Source: Lysobacter arvi
Lineage (GTDB): Bacteria > Pseudomonadota > Gammaproteobacteria > Xanthomonadales > Xanthomonadaceae
Reading direction: 5' to 3'
Length of the DNA stretch: 64,000 bases
Assembly (NCBI GenBank): GCA_031216755.1
Contig: JARUHG010000001.1
Span: 1,054,001 to 1,118,000 of the forward strand
Under the pieces are notes generated by a model. The model worked only from the letters and a program-made list of their open reading frames with translations. It was not told where the DNA came from and ran no database searches. This document shows, one piece after another, positions 1-12,876 of this stretch (positions within the stretch are counted from its first letter, which is position 1; each line of letters starts with the position of its first letter). Position numbers and translations under genes: made by a program.

Positions 1-3000
1 CGGCACGTCGGAGTCCAGCAGCTGCTGGAACAGCACGATCTTGCTGTACGACAGCAGCACCGCCAGTTCCGGACGCGTCAGGCCCTGGCCGCGCGTCTTG
101 CGCTCGGCGATCTCCGCATCGCTCGGCAGGAATTCGATCTGCCGGTCGAGCAGGCCCTGCGATTCCAGCGTGCGGATGAAGTGCTGCTTGGAGCCCAGGC
201 GGTGCACGCTCATCCGCTCCATCAGGCTCAGCGCCTGGTTCTGGCGGTAGTTGTCGGTGAGCACCAGCTGCGCGACCTCGTCGGTCATCTGCGCGAGCAG
301 CTTGTTGCGCTCGGGCAGCGTCAGCTTTTTCTTCTGCACTTCGCCGTTGAGCAGGATCTTGATGTTCACCTCATGGTCGGAGGTGTCCACGCCGGCGGAG
401 TTGTCGATGAAGTCCGTGTTGAGCAGCACGCCATGCTGCGCCGCCTCGATGCGGCCCAGCTGCGTCATGCCGAGGTTGCCGCCCTCGCCCACCACCTTGC
501 AGCGCAGCTCGCGGCCGTTGACGCGCAGCGCGTTGTTGGCGCGGTCGCCGACGTCGGCGTTCGTCTCGCTCGATGCCTTGACGTAGGTGCCGATGCCGCC
601 ATTCCACAGCAGGTCGACCGGCGCCTTGAGGATCGCGCTGAGCAGTTCGACCGGGCTCATCGCGGCGACCGTCGGATCGATGCCGAGCGCGGTCTTGGCT
701 TCGGCCGACAACGGAATCGACTTGGCCGAGCGCGGATAGACGCCGCCGCCCTTGCTTATCAGCGAGCGGTCGTAATCGTCCCAGCTCGAACGCGGCAGCT
801 TGAACATGCGCTGGCGTTCCTTGAACGTCGCGGCGGCATCCGGGTTCGGGTCGATGAAGATGTGGCGGTGGTCGAACGCGGCGACCAGGCGGATGTGCTT
901 GCTCAGCAGCATGCCGTTGCCGAACACGTCGCCCGACATGTCGCCGACGCCGACGACCGTGAAGTCCTGCTTCTGGCTGTCGCGCCCCATCGCACGGAAG
1001 TGGCGCTTGACCGACTCCCACGCGCCGCGCGCGGTGATGCCCATGCCCTTGTGGTCGTAACCGACCGAGCCGCCCGAGGCAAACGCATCGTCCAGCCAGA
1101 AGCCGTGCGCGCGCGCGATGCCGTTGGCGATGTCGGAGAACGTCGCGGTGCCCTTGTCGGCCGCGACGACCAGGTACGGATCGTCGCCGTCGTGGCGCAC
1201 CACGTTCTCCGGCGGCACGACCTTGCCGCCGGCCAGGTTGTCGGTGATGTCCAGCAGGCCGTTGATGAAACGCTTGTAGCAGGCCACGCCTTCGTTGAAC
1301 CAGGCGTCGCGGTTCGCGGCCGGATCCGGCAGCTGCTTGGCGATGAAGCCGCCCTTCGAACCGACCGGCACGATGACGGTGTTCTTCACCATCTGCGCCT
1401 TCACCAGGCCGAGGACTTCGGTACGGAAGTCCTCGCGGCGATCGGACCAGCGCAAGCCACCGCGCGCGACCGGGCCGAAGCGCAGGTGCACGCCTTCCAC
1501 GCGCGGGCCGTAGACGAAGATCTCGCGATACGGGCGCGGCTTCGGCAGGTCCGGCACCTTGGACGAATCGAACTTGAAGCTGATGTAGTCGGCCGGGCCG
1601 CCGTCGGCGCGCAGGCCATCCTTGTACTGGATGTAGTAGCTGGTGCGCAGGGTGGCGTCGATCACGCCGATGAAGCTGCGCAGGATGCGGTCCTCGTCCA
1701 GGCTGGCGACGCGATCGAACAGGCCCTTGAGCGCTTCGCGCGTGGCTTCGATCTGGGCTTCGCGCTTGCCCGCGCGCGCCTGCAGCATCGGCTCCAGTGC
1801 GGCGAGCGTGGCTTCGTCGCCGCCGGTGAGTACGGAAAGCTGCGCGCGGAAGGATTCGACGCCGGCCTTGATCTGCGACTTCGACTCGCTGCCGGTGACC
1901 GGATCGAACTTCGCTTCGAACAGTTCGACCAGCAGGCGCGCGAGCAGCGGATAGCGGTTGAGCGTTTCTTCCACGTAGGCCTGCGAGAACGGCACGCCGA
2001 CCTGCAGCAGGTACTTGCAGTAGCCGCGCAGCATCGCCACCTGGCGCCACGACAGATTGCCGGTGAGGATCAGGCGGTTGAAGCCGTCGTTCTCGGCGTT
2101 GCCGCGCCAGATCTGCGCGAAGGCCTGCTCGAAGTTCTCGTCCAGGCTGGACACGTCGAGGTTCGGGTTCGAGGTCTCGACCTCGAAGTCCTGCACGAAC
2201 AGCGTCTGCCCGTTGGCGTGCAGGCGGTACGGGTGCTCGGAGATCACGCGCAGGCCCATGTTCTCCATCATCGGCAGCGCATCGGAGAGAGGGATGTCGT
2301 CGTTCTGGCGATAGAACTTGAAGCGCAGCCCGCCCTGGCCGTTGTGCGCGCGGTACAGGCTCAGGCGCAGGTCGTCCGGGCCGGTGAGCGCCGCCAGGTG
2401 CTCGACGTCGTCGGCAGCCACGTCGGCGCTGACGTCCTCGATGTAGCCCGCCGGAAGCGCGCGGCCGTACGTGTTGGCGAGGGTGAGGCCGCGCTGTTCG
2501 CCGTGACGCACGACGAGGCGCTCGCGCAGGTCGTCCTGCCAGTTGCGCACCAGCTTGGACAGCTCGGCTTCGATCCTCGCGCTGTCGGTCTCGATCGCCT
2601 CGCCCGACTTGGGACGCACGATCAGGTGCACCTGCGCCAGCGGCGATTCGCCGCCCAGCGTCACCGACGAGTCGACGTGTTCGCCGTGCAGCTCGCGCTT
2701 GAGCATCGCCTCGATGCGCAGGCGCACGTCGGTATTGAAGCGGTCGCGCGGGATGTAGACCAGCACGGAGAAGAAGCGGCCGTAACGGTCACGCCGCAGG
2801 AACAGCTTGCTGCGCACGCGCTCCTGCAGGCCGAGGATGCCCGTGGCGGTACGCAGCAGTTCCTCTTCGCTCGACTGGAACATCTCGTCGCGCGGCAGCG
2901 ACTCCAGGATGTGGCGCAGCGCCTTGCCGCTGTGGCTGTCGGGGCGCAGGCCGGACTGCTGCATCACGTAGTTGTGGCGCTGGCGCACCAGCGGGATGTC

Positions 3001-4080
3001 CCACGGGCGGCGGTTGTACGCGCTGGAGGTATACAGGCCCAGGAAGCGCTCCTCGCGCACCGGCTTGCCCTTCGCATCGAAGGTGAGCACGCCGATGTAG
3101 TCCATGTAACCCGGACGATGCACGGTGGCACGCGAGTTGGTCTTGGTGAGGATCAGCGCATCCACGGCGCCGGACTGCGGCATGTAGTGCGCCGCGAGCG
3201 ACGTCAGCAGGCGCGGCTTGCCCACGTCCTTGCCGCGCAGCAGGCCCAGGCCGCTGGACTTGATCGCGCTGAGCACTTCCTCGCCGCCTTTCTCGACGAC
3301 CTCGTACTCGCGGTAGCCCAGGAAGGTGAAGTGGTTGTCGGCCGCCCAGCGCAGGAACTCCTGCGCCTCGCGCTTGCCCGCCTCGTCGACCGGCAGGTTG
3401 CGCTGGCCCAGCTCGTCGGCGACGGCGAGCATCTTCGCCTTCATCTGCGGCCAGTCGCGCACCGAGGCCCGCACGTCGGCGAGCACGGCCTCCAGCGACT
3501 TCTGGATCTTCGGCATCGCCTCGGCCGGCTGGCGGTCGATTTCCAGATGCATCAGCGACTCGGGCTGGCCTTCGCCGATGGCGAGGATCTTGCCGGTCTT
3601 GTCGCGATCGAACGGCACGACCGGGTGACCGAGCACGTGCACACCCAGCCCTTGCTCGGCCAATGCCATCGTCACCGAGTCGACGAGGAACGGCATGTCG
3701 TCGTTGGCGATCTGGATGACGGTGTGGCTCGACTCCCAGCCCTCGCCCTTCAGCGTCGGGTTGAACAGGCGCACCAGCGCCGCGCCCGGCTTGCGCGCGC
3801 GGGCGAAATCGAGGAAATCGATGGCCAGTTCCGCCCAGCCCTGCGCGTCGTGTTGCGGCAGCTCGTCGCTGCTCATGCGCTTGTAGAACGCATTGATGAA
3901 CGCTTCGGCCTCGGCGTGGCGCGACTTGGGCAGTCGCGTGCGCATCGCCTCGACGATGGGCTCGAGCGAAACGGTGTCGTCCTTCTGGACGCCCTTCGCG
4001 GTGGTGCGTCGGGCCGGAGCGCGTTTGGTCGGCTCGGACTTGGCGGCGGGTTTGGCGGACGCGTTACGTTTGGTGCTCAT
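1..4080 (-). CDS. gdhB: NAD-specific glutamate dehydrogenase, large type (3' end beyond window)
   Basis: This gene encodes the large NAD-dependent glutamate dehydrogenase, which deaminates glutamate to 2-oxoglutarate and ammonia in the cytoplasm. The minus-strand frame stays open from ATG at 4080 to the window edge, giving 1,360 codons; the family is usually about 1,600 residues or more, so roughly the last 250-300 residues are missing. The N-terminus is Lys/Arg/Ala-rich, followed by a long regulatory region typical of the large GDH class. The catalytic part carries the glycine-rich GPVARGGLRWSDR segment and VPVGSKGGF, characteristic of this class. No strong ribosome-binding site is visible before the ATG. 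The gap to the next gene suggests its own promoter. Family assignment is firm; the symbol follows Pseudomonas usage. Confidence 0.93.
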   Translation of the reverse strand, partial: MSTKRNASAKPAAKSEPTKRAPARRTTAKGVQKDDTVSLEPIVEAMRTRLPKSRHAEAEAFINAFYKRMSSDELPQHDAQGWAELAIDFLDFARARKPGAALVRLFNPTLKGEGWESSHTVIQIANDDMPFLVDSVTMALAEQGLGVHVLGHPVVPFDRDKTGKILAIGEGQPESLMHLEIDRQPAEAMPKIQKSLEAVLADVRASVRDWPQMKAKMLAVADELGQRNLPVDEAGKREAQEFLRWAADNHFTFLGYREYEVVEKGGEEVLSAIKSSGLGLLRGKDVGKPRLLTSLAAHYMPQSGAVDALILTKTNSRATVHRPGYMDYIGVLTFDAKGKPVREERFLGLYTSSAYNRRPWDIPLVRQRHNYVMQQSGLRPDSHSGKALRHILESLPRDEMFQSSEEELLRTATGILGLQERVRSKLFLRRDRYGRFFSVLVYIPRDRFNTDVRLRIEAMLKRELHGEHVDSSVTLGGESPLAQVHLIVRPKSGEAIETDSARIEAELSKLVRNWQDDLRERLVVRHGEQRGLTLANTYGRALPAGYIEDVSADVAADDVEHLAALTGPDDLRLSLYRAHNGQGGLRFKFYRQNDDIPLSDALPMMENMGLRVISEHPYRLHANGQTLFVQDFEVETSNPNLDVSSLDENFEQAFAQIWRGNAENDGFNRLILTGNLSWRQVAMLRGYCKYLLQVGVPFSQAYVEETLNRYPLLARLLVELFEAKFDPVTGSESKSQIKAGVESFRAQLSVLTGGDEATLAALEPMLQARAGKREAQIEATREALKGLFDRVASLDEDRILRSFIGVIDATLRTSYYIQYKDGLRADGGPADYISFKFDSSKVPDLPKPRPYREIFVYGPRVEGVHLRFGPVARGGLRWSDRREDFRTEVLGLVKAQMVKNTVIVPVGSKGGFIAKQLPDPAANRDAWFNEGVACYKRFINGLLDITDNLAGGKVVPPENVVRHDGDDPYLVVAADKGTATFSDIANGIARAHGFWLDDAFASGGSVGYDHKGMGITARGAWESVKRHFRAMGRDSQKQDFTVVGVGDMSGDVFGNGMLLSKHIRLVAAFDHRHIFIDPNPDAAATFKERQRMFKLPRSSWDDYDRSLISKGGGVYPRSAKSIPLSAEAKTALGIDPTVAAMSPVELLSAILKAPVDLLWNGGIGTYVKASSETNADVGDRANNALRVNGRELRCKVVGEGGNLGMTQLGRIEAAQHGVLLNTDFIDNSAGVDTSDHEVNIKILLNGEVQKKKLTLPERNKLLAQMTDEVAQLVLTDNYRQNQALSLMERMSVHRLGSKQHFIRTLESQGLLDRQIEFLPSDAEIAERKTRGQGLTRPELAVLLSYSKIVLFQQLLDSDVP

Positions 4081-4207
4081 GGCAACGGAAGTTCCAATGA
4101 AAGAAGGCCCACGCTGTTCACGTGGGCCGGGGGATACGGTTCAGTACGGGCGATTCGCGGACACGATCTGGCGCGAAGCCGCTTTTGCGGCGCCCTCACG
4201 CGGACGA

Positions 4208-4225
4208 CGATCGCGGCCGCGATCG
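4208..4225. promoter_or_regulatory. Perfect 18-bp palindrome upstream of the glutamate dehydrogenase gene
   Basis: CGATCGCGGCCGCGATCG is a perfect palindrome about 130 bp before the gdhB start, in the 224-bp gap after the acyl-CoA dehydrogenase gene. It could be an operator or simply a GC-rich structured spot. No regulator is assigned. A small GCCGC-tttt-GCGGC hairpin lies just beside it at 4178-4191. Confidence 0.3.
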
Positions 4226-4304
4226 ACAGGACAGGCAGTGGGGCGTGACGATCCGAAACGTTTCATGTCGGGTTCGTGCGGTCTTGTCTTGCCGAAACGG
4301 CCCG

Positions 4305-5465
<1,161 letters not shown>

Positions 5466-5557
5466 GTAAGCACCTCGCGCTTGTGTCTTTCTGGAACGTT
5501 GGGCGAAACAGCCCGCGAATTGTAGCCGGACCGCCCGGAATTGGCAGGTATCGTCCA

Positions 5558-5570
5558 TTGCGCAGCGCAA
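5558..5570. promoter_or_regulatory. Inverted repeat TTGCGC-A-GCGCAA, candidate operator
   Basis: The 13-bp repeat TTGCGC-A-GCGCAA is perfect around a single central base and sits about 95 bp upstream of the acyl-CoA dehydrogenase start. Its symmetry and position suit a dimeric repressor site. The cognate regulator is not identified. Confidence 0.35.
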
Positions 5571-5746
5571 TAAAGAACGCGTCGTGTTGATGCCGGCGCG
5601 CGTCGCACTGCCATCGGACGATCCACGCAAACCGGCGCCGGAGTCGGATCGTTCCGGCTCGCGCCACCTCCGGAAGGGCTCCACCGGCGGGCGCAGCCCC
5701 GCGACGCGCCCGCGGCTTGACCGTGCCATGGCGCACCGGGGAAACT

Positions 5747-5764
5747 TATCGCTATATCGCGATA
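5747..5764 (+). promoter_or_regulatory. Candidate SahR operator upstream of the sahR-metH genes
   Basis: TATCGC-N6-GCGATA forms an inverted repeat ending 12 bases before the ATG of the ArsR-methyltransferase regulator. SahR-type regulators are known to repress SAM-cycle genes, including metH, through palindromic sites and are released by S-adenosylhomocysteine. The position therefore suggests autoregulation of this operon. The match to SahR sites is inferred from context, not from a motif scan. Confidence 0.55.
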
Positions 5765-5776
5765 GGTTGATGAAAC

Positions 5777-6763
5777 ATGGATCTGGAAGGCTGGTCTTCA
5801 CGGCTCAAGGTGTTCGCCGACGCCACCCGCGTGCGCCTGCTGGCGCTGCTGGAACGCGAGGAACTCACCGTGGCCGAGCTGTCGGGCATCACCCGCCTGG
5901 CCCAGCCCCGCGTGTCCACGCACCTGGCCAAGCTGAAGGAAGCCGGTCTGGTGCGAGATCGCCGTTCCGGCGTTTCGGCGTACTACCGTTTCGACGATGC
6001 CGCGCTCGACGGCGCCCAGCGGGCGTTGTGGGCCACGCTGCGCGAGGGCAGCGACGACCCCCTGCTGCGCCAGGACGCCGAACGCGTGGCCGACGTGCTC
6101 GCCTCGCGCGCGGCCGAGCAGAACTGGGCCGACACCGTCGCCGGCGACATGGAGCGGCACTACTCGCCGGGGCGCACCTGGGAGGCGATGGCGCGCTCGG
6201 CGCTGCCCTTGCTGGAGCCCGGCGACGTGCTCGACGTGGCCTCCGGCGACGGCGTGCTCGCCGAGCTGCTCGCGCCGCATTCGCACCGCTACGTGTGCCT
6301 GGATTCGAGCACGAAGGTCGTGCTCGCCGCCTCCGAACGCCTGCGCAAGCTGAAGAACGTGGAGGTTCGCGAGGGCGACATGCACGCCCTGCCCTTCGAG
6401 GACGCCCACTTCGATCTGGTCGTGCTGATGCATGCGCTCACCTATGCCGAGCATCCGGCGCAGGCCGTGGCCGAAGCCGCGCGCGTGCTGCGGCCGGGCG
6501 GCCGGCTGCTGCTCACCAGCCTGGCACGCCATGAGCACCGCAACGTCGTGGAAGCCTACGGCCACGTGAACCTGGGCTTCAGCGAGAAGGACCTGCTGAA
6601 GTTCGCCACCAGGGCCGGGCTGGAGGTGGGCAGCTGCGAAACCGTCACGCGCGAGCGCCGCCCGCCGCATTTCGAAGTGATCGCGCTGATCGGCAGGAAG
6701 CCGGGACCCGGGACCCGGGACGCCGGGCCCGGGAAGAAGCGCAGTGGTCTCCCGGCGAAGTGA
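5777..6763 (+). CDS. sahR: ArsR-family regulator fused to a SAM-methyltransferase fold (SahR-like)
   Basis: The 328-residue protein has an ArsR-type winged helix at about residues 1-90 ([13 protein letters not shown], then [19 protein letters not shown]) followed by a class I methyltransferase fold at about 120-310, with motif [18 protein letters not shown] near residue 150 and a VLRPGG segment. This architecture matches SahR, a repressor that senses S-adenosylhomocysteine through a methyltransferase-related domain and controls methionine and SAM-cycle genes. The gene sits just before metH and behind an inverted repeat, which fits that role. Residues 310-319 are encoded by the 7-bp repeat array that starts at 6703, so the tail is probably not functional protein. 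It could alternatively have retained methyltransferase activity; regulation is the better reading from the neighbours. Confidence 0.82.
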   Translation: MDLEGWSSRLKVFADATRVRLLALLEREELTVAELSGITRLAQPRVSTHLAKLKEAGLVRDRRSGVSAYYRFDDAALDGAQRALWATLREGSDDPLLRQDAERVADVLASRAAEQNWADTVAGDMERHYSPGRTWEAMARSALPLLEPGDVLDVASGDGVLAELLAPHSHRYVCLDSSTKVVLAASERLRKLKNVEVREGDMHALPFEDAHFDLVVLMHALTYAEHPAQAVAEAARVLRPGGRLLLTSLARHEHRNVVEAYGHVNLGFSEKDLLKFATRAGLEVGSCETVTRERRPPHFEVIALIGRKPGPGTRDAGPGKKRSGLPAK

Positions 6764-6834
6764 ACGAGGAAAACGCCATGAACCATTTCGAAGCATCCGC
6801 CTCACGAGTCCCCGGTCCCGCGTCCCCGGTCCCG
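6701..6834. repeat. Heptad inverted-repeat element spanning the sahR/metH junction
   Basis: The left arm (6703-6733) reads as 7-bp units GGGACCC, GGGACCC, GGGACGC, CGGGCCC. The right arm (6806-6833) reads GAGTCCC, CGGTCCC, GCGTCCC, CGGTCCC. The arms are roughly reverse complements about 72 bp apart, so the transcript could fold with the sahR stop and the metH ribosome-binding site and start codon in the loop. Both arms are translated, giving sahR residues 310-319 and metH residues 10-19. Confidence 0.8.
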
Positions 6835-7929
6835 CCAGCACTGCCCTGGCTGAACCCCGAACGCGCCGAATCGCTGCAGGGCCTGCTGCGCGAACGCATC
6901 CTCGTGCTCGACGGCGCGATGGGCACCATGATCCAGCAGCACCAGCTGGACGAGGCGGCGTACCGCGGCGAGCGTTTCGCCAAGGGCTACGACCACGCCT
7001 ACGACCACGTCGAACACGTGCATGAGGACAACTGCGGCTGCGCGCGCGACCAGCGCGGCAACAACGACCTGCTGAGCCTCACCCAGCCGCAGATCATCCG
7101 CGACATCCACGCGCAGTACCTCGCCGCGGGCGCGGACCTGATCGAGACCAACACCTTCAATTCCACGACGGTATCGCTGGCCGATTACGGCCTGGAGCAC
7201 CTGGCGCGCGAACTCAACGAAGCCGGCGCGCGCCTGGCGCGGCAGGCGTGCGACGCGGCCGAAGCGGCCGATCCCTCGCGCCCGCGCTATGTGATCGGTG
7301 TCCTCGGTCCGACCAGCCGCACCGCGTCGCTCAGTCCGGACGTGAACCGCCCGGGCTTTCGCGCCATCACGTTCGACGAACTGCGCGTGGCCTACCGCGA
7401 GGCCGCCGACGGTCTCATCGACGGCGGCGCCGACGTGCTGATGGTCGAAACCGTGTTCGACACGCTCAACGCCAAGGCTGCGCTGTTCGCGATCGAGGAA
7501 GCGTTCGATGCGCGGGGCGCCCGGCTTCCGGTGATGGTCTCCGGCACCATCACCGACGCGTCCGGCCGCACGCTTTCGGGGCAGACGGCCGAGGCATTCT
7601 GGTACTCGCTGCGCCACGCACAGCCGCTGGCGATCGGACTGAACTGCGCGCTCGGCGCGAAGGACCTTCGCGCGCACGTCGACGTGCTTGCCCAGGTCGC
7701 CGACGCCTACGTCAGCACGCATCCGAACGCGGGCCTGCCCAACGCGTTCGGCGGTTACGACGAAACGCCGGAAGACATGGCCGACGTGCTGGGCGAATTC
7801 GCCCGCTCCGGCCTGCTCAACCTGGTGGGCGGCTGCTGCGGCACCACGCCGGCGCACATCGCGGCGATCGTCCGCGCGGTCGAAGGCGTCGCGCCGCGAG
7901 CCCTTCCGTCGCTGGTCGCCGCGGCCTGA
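6778..7929 (+). CDS. metH: Methionine synthase, homocysteine-binding subunit (MetH N-terminal half)
   Basis: This 383-residue protein is the homocysteine S-methyltransferase domain of cobalamin-dependent methionine synthase, carried as a separate gene. It shows [13 protein letters not shown] near residues 41-53, ETNTFNST, and the zinc ligands in GLNC and GGCCGTTP. The start at 6778 is preferred because GAGGA lies 7 bases upstream; a GTG at 6760 is in frame but has no such site. Residues 10-19 (Pro-rich) come from the heptad repeat arm. Residues 69-92 form an unusual His/Asp/Cys-rich stretch before GNNDLL. The folate, cobalamin and activation domains are in the next gene, so the two products must act together. 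Confidence 0.93.
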   Translation: MNHFEASASRVPGPASPVPPALPWLNPERAESLQGLLRERILVLDGAMGTMIQQHQLDEAAYRGERFAKGYDHAYDHVEHVHEDNCGCARDQRGNNDLLSLTQPQIIRDIHAQYLAAGADLIETNTFNSTTVSLADYGLEHLARELNEAGARLARQACDAAEAADPSRPRYVIGVLGPTSRTASLSPDVNRPGFRAITFDELRVAYREAADGLIDGGADVLMVETVFDTLNAKAALFAIEEAFDARGARLPVMVSGTITDASGRTLSGQTAEAFWYSLRHAQPLAIGLNCALGAKDLRAHVDVLAQVADAYVSTHPNAGLPNAFGGYDETPEDMADVLGEFARSGLLNLVGGCCGTTPAHIAAIVRAVEGVAPRALPSLVAAA

Positions 7930-7987
7930 GCGCCACCCGCTCGTACCCACTGCACTGCGCCCTTCGCGAACGGACTCCTTGTACTCA

Positions 7988-10678
<2,691 letters not shown>

Positions 10679-10706
10679 GCGCGGTCGTCCGTCCTCAGCC
10701 AGCCAT

Positions 10707-10733
10707 GCGAAGGCCGGACATCGCGGCCTTCGC
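10707..10733. terminator. Hairpin between convergent metH and acyltransferase genes
   Basis: GCGAAGGCC (10707-10715) pairs with GGCCTTCGC (10725-10733) across a 9-base loop, in the 60-bp gap between two convergent genes. There is no long T-run on either side, so it may work with other factors or only as a structural barrier. Confidence 0.5.
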
Positions 10734-10738
10734 GAGGG

Positions 10739-12817
10739 CTAGCGAACCGTCGATGCCGCCGTCGGCTGCATTGCCGACAGATGCCCAACGAAAGCCGGCG
10801 TGAGTTTGCGATTGGCGTAACCGCTGATGTGGTCGCCATCGAAATAGAGAGGGCGTCCGTCGTCCTCCACGTAGCAGGTCGCGCCGGGGCACAGGATCGA
10901 GAACGGATCCCACACGCTCGCGCCCGGCATTTGCGCGACGATGCTCTCCAGCGAATCCAGCACCGGCTTGCGAAGCCTTTCCAGCTCGGCGCGAGACATG
11001 GTGAGGCCTTCGCGACACGCCGGATTGCTCCGGCTGTACCAGTCCGCGCAGCGATAGGGCGGCGATCGGAACACCGGCTTCGGCGCTTCGAACACGATCG
11101 CGACCCCGCGCTCGGCCAGCGGCGTGAGCATGCCGCGCGCCGCCTGCTCCGCTTCCCGCCGCCCCTCGACCGCCTGCGCGCCGAACACGGCATCGTGTAC
11201 CTGTCGTGGATCGAAGCTGACCCACTGGTCGGCGTAACGCGGCAGGCGTAGCGCGGGCAGGAACAACACGTCGCCCCGCTTCGCACGCGTCTGCACGTCG
11301 GACAGCGCAGCGTCACCGAACGCGCGGCACTGCGGTGCGTTGTCGCGTGAAGCCTGCAGGCTGAGGAAGGAGCAGCCGGGGCGCGAATACAGGTACACGT
11401 CGCGCCCGGTCTCCACGGCGAGCTTCGCGTACAGGCCCATGTACGCGGTCGCATGCGAGTCGCCGATGACGAACACCCGCCCGCTCACGGGCGGTTCCGC
11501 GCAGGAGGTTTTCGAATAGATGCGAAGGTTCGCGTCCGGCACGCGTTCGATACGGCCAGCCGCGGCGCAGTCCGGATAGACCGGCCGCGTATCGCTCCCC
11601 ATCGGGTACCAGTCCGCAGCGTGACGCGCGGTTACGCTCAGCGAGATTTCCGGCTGCATGCGACCGATCTTCCGGTACACGCCCATGAAGGCGAAGATCG
11701 CGACCACGCCGACGCCGATCACCGCCAGCTTGTGCGCCCGGCGGAACACCGCCGCACGACGGAACGGCGTCTCGATGAAATAAAAAGAAAGTGCCGCCAG
11801 AACAAGGGTCGCCGCCAGCGCGACGATCCTCGTGGACAGGGATTCCAGCCCGACCGTCCAGCGCATGAGCACGAACACCGGCCAGTGCCACAGGTAGAGC
11901 GAGTACGACAACCGCCCTATCCAGCGCACGGGCGTGCTTTCGAGCAACGAGCGCAGCCGTCCACCGGCATCGTGTGGATAGAGGAATCCCAGCAGGCCCA
12001 GCGTGCCGAGGACGGCCGGCATCGAATCCGGCCACGGCGAATGCCCGGCGCGCGCAGTCGCAAGGCCATACGCCAGCAACCCGAAAGAGACGAGGGCGCC
12101 GGCGTTCGCCACGGCGCGCGGCGGTGCGACTTGCCCATGCGCACGAGCGGACAGCGTCTGGAACAACAGCACGCCGGCCGCCAGTTGCCAGAAACGCGTG
12201 GTCAACATGTAGAACGCAAGGGCCGGCTTCGCTTCGGCGATGTGGATCACGTAGGCGAGGGAGCCAATGAACCCCAGCCCGAACAGGCCCATCGACCAGC
12301 TCCGGCCGCGCGCGCCGAACGCCCATGCGAAGAACAGGAGCGGGAAAAGCACGTAGAACTGCTCTTCCACTCCCAGCGACCACGTGTGCGTGTACGGGTT
12401 GAACTCGACTTTCGGCGAAAAGTAGTCGCCGTCCGTGCGCAGCAGGACGAAATTGCTCAGTCCCACGAACGCCCAGCGTCCCACCGCATGGCTGGTATCG
12501 CTCAGCCAGGCCTGCGGTATGAACAGCGCGCTGGCGATCCCCGTGATCATCAGGCAGACGATCAACGCAGGCGCGATGCGCCTGATCCGCCGTGCGTAGA
12601 AATAGCCGAGGTAGTCCAGCAGTCGCGCCCGGTGCAGATGCGCCATCGAGGCGCTGACCACGAAGCCGGAAATCACGAAGAACACGTCGACGCCGGTGAA
12701 GCCGCCCGGCAGCAGGCGGGGGTCGAGGTGGTACGCGATGACAGAGAGCACGGCCACCGCGCGCAATCCGTCGATGTAAGGAAAATAACGCTGGCGCGTG
12801 TCGTCCGTGACGTGCAT
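10739..12817 (-). CDS. OafA/YrhL-type membrane acyltransferase with C-terminal SGNH domain
   Basis: The protein (692 residues from the chosen ATG) begins with RYFPYIDGLRAVAVLSVIAYH and GVDVFFVISGF, the signature of acyltransferase-3 membrane enzymes, and has about ten hydrophobic segments over the first 370 residues. A periplasmic SGNH-hydrolase domain follows, with VIGDSHATAY near residue 450 and GDHIS near 659. Such fused proteins O-acetylate cell-surface polysaccharides such as LPS O-antigen; the acceptor here is unknown. An in-frame GTG at 12883 would overlap the upstream gene and precede the family N-terminus, so ATG 12817 is preferred although its ribosome-binding site is weak. It lies downstream of the DUF2058 gene on the same strand. 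Confidence 0.88.
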   Translation of the reverse strand: MHVTDDTRQRYFPYIDGLRAVAVLSVIAYHLDPRLLPGGFTGVDVFFVISGFVVSASMAHLHRARLLDYLGYFYARRIRRIAPALIVCLMITGIASALFIPQAWLSDTSHAVGRWAFVGLSNFVLLRTDGDYFSPKVEFNPYTHTWSLGVEEQFYVLFPLLFFAWAFGARGRSWSMGLFGLGFIGSLAYVIHIAEAKPALAFYMLTTRFWQLAAGVLLFQTLSARAHGQVAPPRAVANAGALVSFGLLAYGLATARAGHSPWPDSMPAVLGTLGLLGFLYPHDAGGRLRSLLESTPVRWIGRLSYSLYLWHWPVFVLMRWTVGLESLSTRIVALAATLVLAALSFYFIETPFRRAAVFRRAHKLAVIGVGVVAIFAFMGVYRKIGRMQPEISLSVTARHAADWYPMGSDTRPVYPDCAAAGRIERVPDANLRIYSKTSCAEPPVSGRVFVIGDSHATAYMGLYAKLAVETGRDVYLYSRPGCSFLSLQASRDNAPQCRAFGDAALSDVQTRAKRGDVLFLPALRLPRYADQWVSFDPRQVHDAVFGAQAVEGRREAEQAARGMLTPLAERGVAIVFEAPKPVFRSPPYRCADWYSRSNPACREGLTMSRAELERLRKPVLDSLESIVAQMPGASVWDPFSILCPGATCYVEDDGRPLYFDGDHISGYANRKLTPAFVGHLSAMQPTAASTVR

Positions 12818-12876
12818 GCGTCGACTCGGTTCTGGAAGCGGCAAGGCTACGGGATGGCGCAGGCGCCGCCAGGCGA

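Larger units (their letters stand above)
5466..5776. other. Divergent intergenic region, acyl-CoA dehydrogenase / sahR-like gene
   Basis: These 311 bases hold no convincing gene. They contain a 13-bp inverted repeat at 5558-5570 about 100 bp before the acyl-CoA dehydrogenase start, and an inverted repeat at 5747-5764 right before the regulator gene. Both divergent promoters must lie here, but no clear -35/-10 pair stands out. Confidence 0.6.

Noticed and set aside
181-4248. 1,355-codon open frame on the plus strand
   Set aside because: It is antisense to the glutamate dehydrogenase gene; long antisense frames are common in GC-rich DNA, and the translation is Arg/Ala/His/Val-rich with no known domain.
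6703-6733. Strong intrinsic terminator after sahR
   Set aside because: The inverted arms have no U-run and metH begins within the loop; the heptad structure explains the signal better.
7930-7987. Frameshift in metH
   Set aside because: Both halves begin and end at domain boundaries with proper start and stop codons and 58 bases between them; a split gene is more likely.
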